From: Caldifarciminota bacterium
Lineage (GTDB): Bacteria > Hydrothermota > E44-bin80
Direction of reading: 5' to 3'
Assembly (NCBI GenBank): GCA_023127905.1
Contig: JAGMEZ010000583.1
Location: forward strand, 1-7,297
Length of the DNA stretch: 7,297 nt
The notes under the pieces are model-generated. The model saw nothing but the letters and a program-made list of their open reading frames with translations, ran no database searches and was not told where the DNA came from. This document shows, one piece after another, positions 5,232 through 7,297 of the stretch. Positions within the stretch are counted from its first letter, which is position 1. Each line of letters opens with the position of its first letter. A program made the translations under genes and the position numbers.

Positions 5232-6932
5232 AAGATAACATTATTAGTTTTTGTTTTTTTATCTGTTATTAGTTTTTCTTTTGCTGGTATTCCGCTTCCC
5301 AGTGTTCCGTCCTGGACTTCAAGCGACAATGATTTCTCGACCGGTGGAGCGCTGTACGATATTACTATGGATGGTTGGATTGATTTCTGTACTGGTAATG
5401 GAAATGATATGGCATCCAATACCAATGCGTTATATGTTAACCAGAATGGAATACTTGAGACAACAGCATCTTGGCATTCAAACGAATCCGGTTATTTCTC
5501 ACATATCTACATTGGAGATGTTAATAATGATGGTTATCCTGATATGGCAGTATCGTATCTTGGGTTTGGCAATTCAAATCAGGGTCCTATGAGAATATAC
5601 GGAAATCTTGGAACAGGTCTTGGCTCGACTGCCTGGTGGACTTCATCTGATGAATATAATTCCTTTGACTGTGCTTTTGGAGACGTTGATCTGGATGGAG
5701 ACCTTGATCTTGCAATTGTTGCTGGCGATGCCTATTCTGGACTTAAATCTCCGACAAGGGTTTATAGAAATAATAGCGGTGTTATTGAAACAACTCCTTA
5801 CTGGACATCAACAGATTCAACACCTGGTGATGCCTGTCGATGGGTAGATTTAGATGATGATGGTTACCTTGATCTGGTCGTTGGCTACCGGCATAAGCTT
5901 TCAGTTTTCAACAATATAAATGGAACTTTAGAACAGAATGCTTCATGGTCAACGGTTGAGCCGGGATGGATATTGAGAATAGCAGTTGGTGATTATAATA
6001 ACGATGGATATAAAGATATCGCAGTAGCCTGTAATGGTCAATTAGGTGGTGATGAGAGTAGGATTGGAGTATATAGAAACGATGGAGGTACTCTCCAAAC
6101 ACCACCAGCATATACAATGATGACTTACTCAACCTACTGTTCCTGTGTTGAATGGGGAGATGTAAACAATGATGGTTGGCTTGATCTTGCTGCTGGTGGT
6201 TGGTGGGAGCCAGTAGTTGTTTTTGAAAATAGCAGTGGAATTATTGATACCACGCCAGCTTGGTCATGGAGTGGTGGATATGGTTTAGTTTGTGAAGCAG
6301 TTTTTTGGGGAGATGTTCGAAATAATGCCCTGATAACTATTAGTGATTATAAGAGTGGTGATGGTGTAAAAAAACTGTTTTACTTTAATCATCATCCCAT
6401 TCATTGTTTTGAGGAAGTAAGGGTAAATGGATCACCTGTACCTTTATCAGATTTTACCTATGATCCTTTGACCGGGTGGATATCACTTAAAAATGCGCCA
6501 CCAACAGGAAGTAATAATATTGAGATTAAGTATACTTACAGCCAATACCCAGATCTTGGCGTTACAAACTGGGACGAATTAAACGGTAACTATCTATTCA
6601 GTAACACTGCGGGTATAGAAGAAACTAAAATAGCAACTCCAAAATTAGAGAACTTGAAACTCGAAGTTTATCCGAATCCATTCAGTACTTCCACTTCTGT
6701 TCAAATATCATGCATAGAACATAGAGCAGCGGGCATAGAACTGAAGATATATGATGTAAGTGGGCGGGTAGTGAGGAATTTCAATCTGCCTACTGCATAC
6801 TCCATACTTCCTACTAATTTTTACTGGGATGGTACTGATGATTTAGGAAAGAAGCTCCCAGTGGGGATATACCTTGTTGTATTTAAGAATGGAAGTGAAT
6901 CTATTCGAGGTAAAATTTTGATGATGAGGTGA
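5229..6932 (+). CDS. secreted FG-GAP/VCBS seven-repeat propeller protein with type-A sorting domain
   Basis: This is an exported protein of 567 residues from the TTG at 5229; a start at 5202 would add nine residues ahead of the signal peptide. The signal peptide (KITLLVFVFLSVISFSFA) ends near residue 19. Seven repeats of 48-56 residues follow, each marked by an Asp-rich calcium-type loop such as GDVNNDGYPD. Their first Asp residues are at 44, 97, 152, 207, 255, 311 and 362; the first (DITMDGWID) and the last (DVRNNALIT) are degenerate. Seven repeats fit an integrin-alpha-like beta propeller. A short beta domain follows (about 385-440, HCFEEVRVNG..WISLKNAPP). The C-terminus (about 476-567) is a FlgD-like/T9SS type-A sorting domain with YPNPF (481-485), LKIYDVSGRVV, WDGTDDLGK and LPVGIYLVVFK. 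Such domains send proteins to the cell surface or outside in FCB-type bacteria. The ligand is unknown. Two loops of the sorting domain are coded by heptamer repeats. The gene starts 83 bases after the PurF-like stop; no clear promoter was found between them. Confidence 0.88.
   Translation: MKITLLVFVFLSVISFSFAGIPLPSVPSWTSSDNDFSTGGALYDITMDGWIDFCTGNGNDMASNTNALYVNQNGILETTASWHSNESGYFSHIYIGDVNNDGYPDMAVSYLGFGNSNQGPMRIYGNLGTGLGSTAWWTSSDEYNSFDCAFGDVDLDGDLDLAIVAGDAYSGLKSPTRVYRNNSGVIETTPYWTSTDSTPGDACRWVDLDDDGYLDLVVGYRHKLSVFNNINGTLEQNASWSTVEPGWILRIAVGDYNNDGYKDIAVACNGQLGGDESRIGVYRNDGGTLQTPPAYTMMTYSTYCSCVEWGDVNNDGWLDLAAGGWWEPVVVFENSSGIIDTTPAWSWSGGYGLVCEAVFWGDVRNNALITISDYKSGDGVKKLFYFNHHPIHCFEEVRVNGSPVPLSDFTYDPLTGWISLKNAPPTGSNNIEIKYTYSQYPDLGVTNWDELNGNYLFSNTAGIEETKIATPKLENLKLEVYPNPFSTSTSVQISCIEHRAAGIELKIYDVSGRVVRNFNLPTAYSILPTNFYWDGTDDLGKKLPVGIYLVVFKNGSESIRGKILMMR
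6713..6740 (+). repeat. heptanucleotide tandem repeat, CATAGAN, inside the sorting domain
   Basis: Four consecutive 7-base units: CATAGAA (6713-6719), CATAGAG (6720-6726), CAGCGGG (6727-6733, degenerate) and CATAGAA (6734-6740). Because 7 is not a multiple of 3, the reading frame rotates and three units make seven residues; the stretch reads IEHRAAGIE. It falls in the loop between the VYPNPF strand region and the LKIYDVSGR strand. Confidence 0.7.
6789..6816 (+). repeat. heptanucleotide tandem repeat, CATACTN, inside the sorting domain
   Basis: Four consecutive 7-base units: CCTACTG (6789-6795), CATACTC (6796-6802), CATACTT (6803-6809) and CCTACTA (6810-6816). In frame this reads LPTAYSILPTN, so the protein also shows a seven-residue period (LPT..LPT). 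It lies in the loop between LKIYDVSGRVV and WDGTDDLGK. The unit differs from the CATAGAN repeat 49 bases upstream but has the same length and the same CATA start. Confidence 0.75.
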
Positions 6933-6957
6933 AGAGACAGGATGAAACGAATAATTC

Positions 6958-6986
6958 TTGACTTTTCAATTATTATCTGATATAAG
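6958..6986 (+). promoter_or_regulatory. sigma70-like promoter for the truncated lipoprotein gene
   Basis: TTGACT (6958-6963), 17 bases, then TATAAG (6981-6986), preceded by TGA. Transcription would start near 6993, leaving a leader of about 70 bases before the ATG at 7064. The layout is nearly the same as the promoter at 2621-2649. No U-tract terminator is visible between the propeller stop (6932) and this promoter. Confidence 0.65.
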
Positions 6987-6995
6987 GAAAAAAAT

Positions 6996-7034
6996 CCTCA
7001 ACTTCGATAATGATTTTACACGAATATTGTGAGG
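6996..7034 (+). other. possible hairpin in the lipoprotein leader
   Basis: CCTCA (6996-7000) can pair with TGAGG (7030-7034), and inside it TTCG (7003-7006) with CGAA (7021-7024), separated by an asymmetric internal loop. The structure would sit at the very 5' end of the predicted transcript, 17 bases before the ribosome site. It might stabilise the mRNA. Both stems are short, so chance is a fair explanation. Confidence 0.2.
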
Positions 7035-7063
7035 GTTATACAACTAAACCAAAGGAGGTTTTC

Positions 7064-7297
7064 ATGCGTAACATTTTAATCATCACAGTTATTCTTTGTT
7101 TTGTTCTTGCAGGTTGCGGTGAGATGTCGAAGCCAGCACCATCAGGAGGAGCAACCCTGGAGTTGACAAAGAAGACGTATTCTGCTGGAGAACAGATTAA
7201 AGTTGAGTATACCGCTCTTTCTACTTATGCATCCAATGCCTGGGTAGGTATCATACCTTCAAATGTCTCCCACGGGAGTGAAACAGAAAATGACAAA
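7064..7297 (+). CDS. lipoprotein with Ig-like beta domain (3' end missing)
   Basis: This gene runs off the window with no stop; 78 residues are visible. A textbook ribosome site, AAAGGAGG (7051-7058), stands five bases before the ATG. The signal peptide RNILIITVILCFVLAGC ends in a perfect lipobox, LAGC, with Cys18 as the lipidated residue. A short Ser/Pro/Gly linker (about 22-29) leads into strand-rich sequence: TLELTKKTYSAGEQIKVEYT, then AWVGIIPS and HGSETEND. The motif of a Tyr-Ser-x-Gly-Glu strand followed by AWVGIIPS and HGSE..ND is one I associate with small beta-sandwich modules in exported proteins of environmental bacteria; I cannot name the family. The product should sit on the outer or inner membrane facing the periplasm. 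Its own promoter lies at 6958-6986. The function is unknown and depends on the missing part. Confidence 0.85.
   Translation, partial: MRNILIITVILCFVLAGCGEMSKPAPSGGATLELTKKTYSAGEQIKVEYTALSTYASNAWVGIIPSNVSHGSETENDK

Noticed and set aside
5251..6132. Several open frames of 74-113 codons overlapping the propeller gene in other frames, on both strands
   Set aside because: They are shadows of the Asp-rich repeats of the propeller gene (periodic GAT-rich DNA keeps other frames open); none has a ribosome site.
1..7297. CRISPR array, tRNA, rRNA or transposase gene
   Set aside because: No regularly spaced long direct repeats, no cloverleaf-like segment with a GTTCGA-type arm, no ribosomal RNA sequence, and no transposase-like reading frame were seen on either strand.

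Overview
The window is AT-rich and every gene lies on the + strand. It holds four complete protein genes and the 5' end of a fifth. The mix is two lipobox lipoproteins, a secreted FG-GAP propeller with a type-A (FlgD-like) C-terminal sorting domain carrying a YPNPF motif, and a tricorn-type S41 peptidase. This suggests a Gram-negative, diderm bacterium of the FCB-like or candidate-phylum kind. WOR-3 (Stahlbacteria) or Cloacimonadota-type lineages are my best guess. That is inference from protein architecture; there is no rRNA or marker gene here to settle it.

Layout. Bases 1-309 hold a strong sigma70-like promoter (28-56), then a long leader with GC-rich inverted and direct repeats (131-247) that looks like an interspersed repeat element. 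Bases 310-2568 encode a lipid-anchored S41 peptidase. A promoter at 2621-2649 precedes a four-helix membrane protein with a soluble C-terminal domain (2692-3603), which I do not recognise. An imperfect inverted repeat and a perfect TATAAT box precede a PurF-like protein (3739-5145). It keeps the phosphoribosyltransferase motifs and all four Fe-S cysteines but has lost the recognisable glutaminase residues, including the N-terminal Cys. A secreted seven-repeat propeller follows. Its real start is most likely the TTG at 5229, behind a strong Shine-Dalgarno sequence. Its sorting domain contains two heptanucleotide tandem repeats. A third good promoter (6958-6986) drives a lipoprotein gene cut off by the window end.

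The genes do not look like one pathway. Three have their own promoter and most gaps are 80-135 bases, so this is probably a series of single-gene units. Two promoters (2621 and 6958) share an unusually similar layout, TTGACTT with TGATATAA at identical spacing. Three of the five products are exported or lipid-anchored, one is an inner-membrane protein, and the PurF-like protein is cytoplasmic. I saw no convincing U-tract terminators, tRNA, rRNA, CRISPR or transposase genes. The most notable points are the glutaminase-degenerate PurF paralogue, the heptamer repeats inside a coding domain, and the repeat-derived leader of the peptidase gene. I do not see a clear new multi-gene system.
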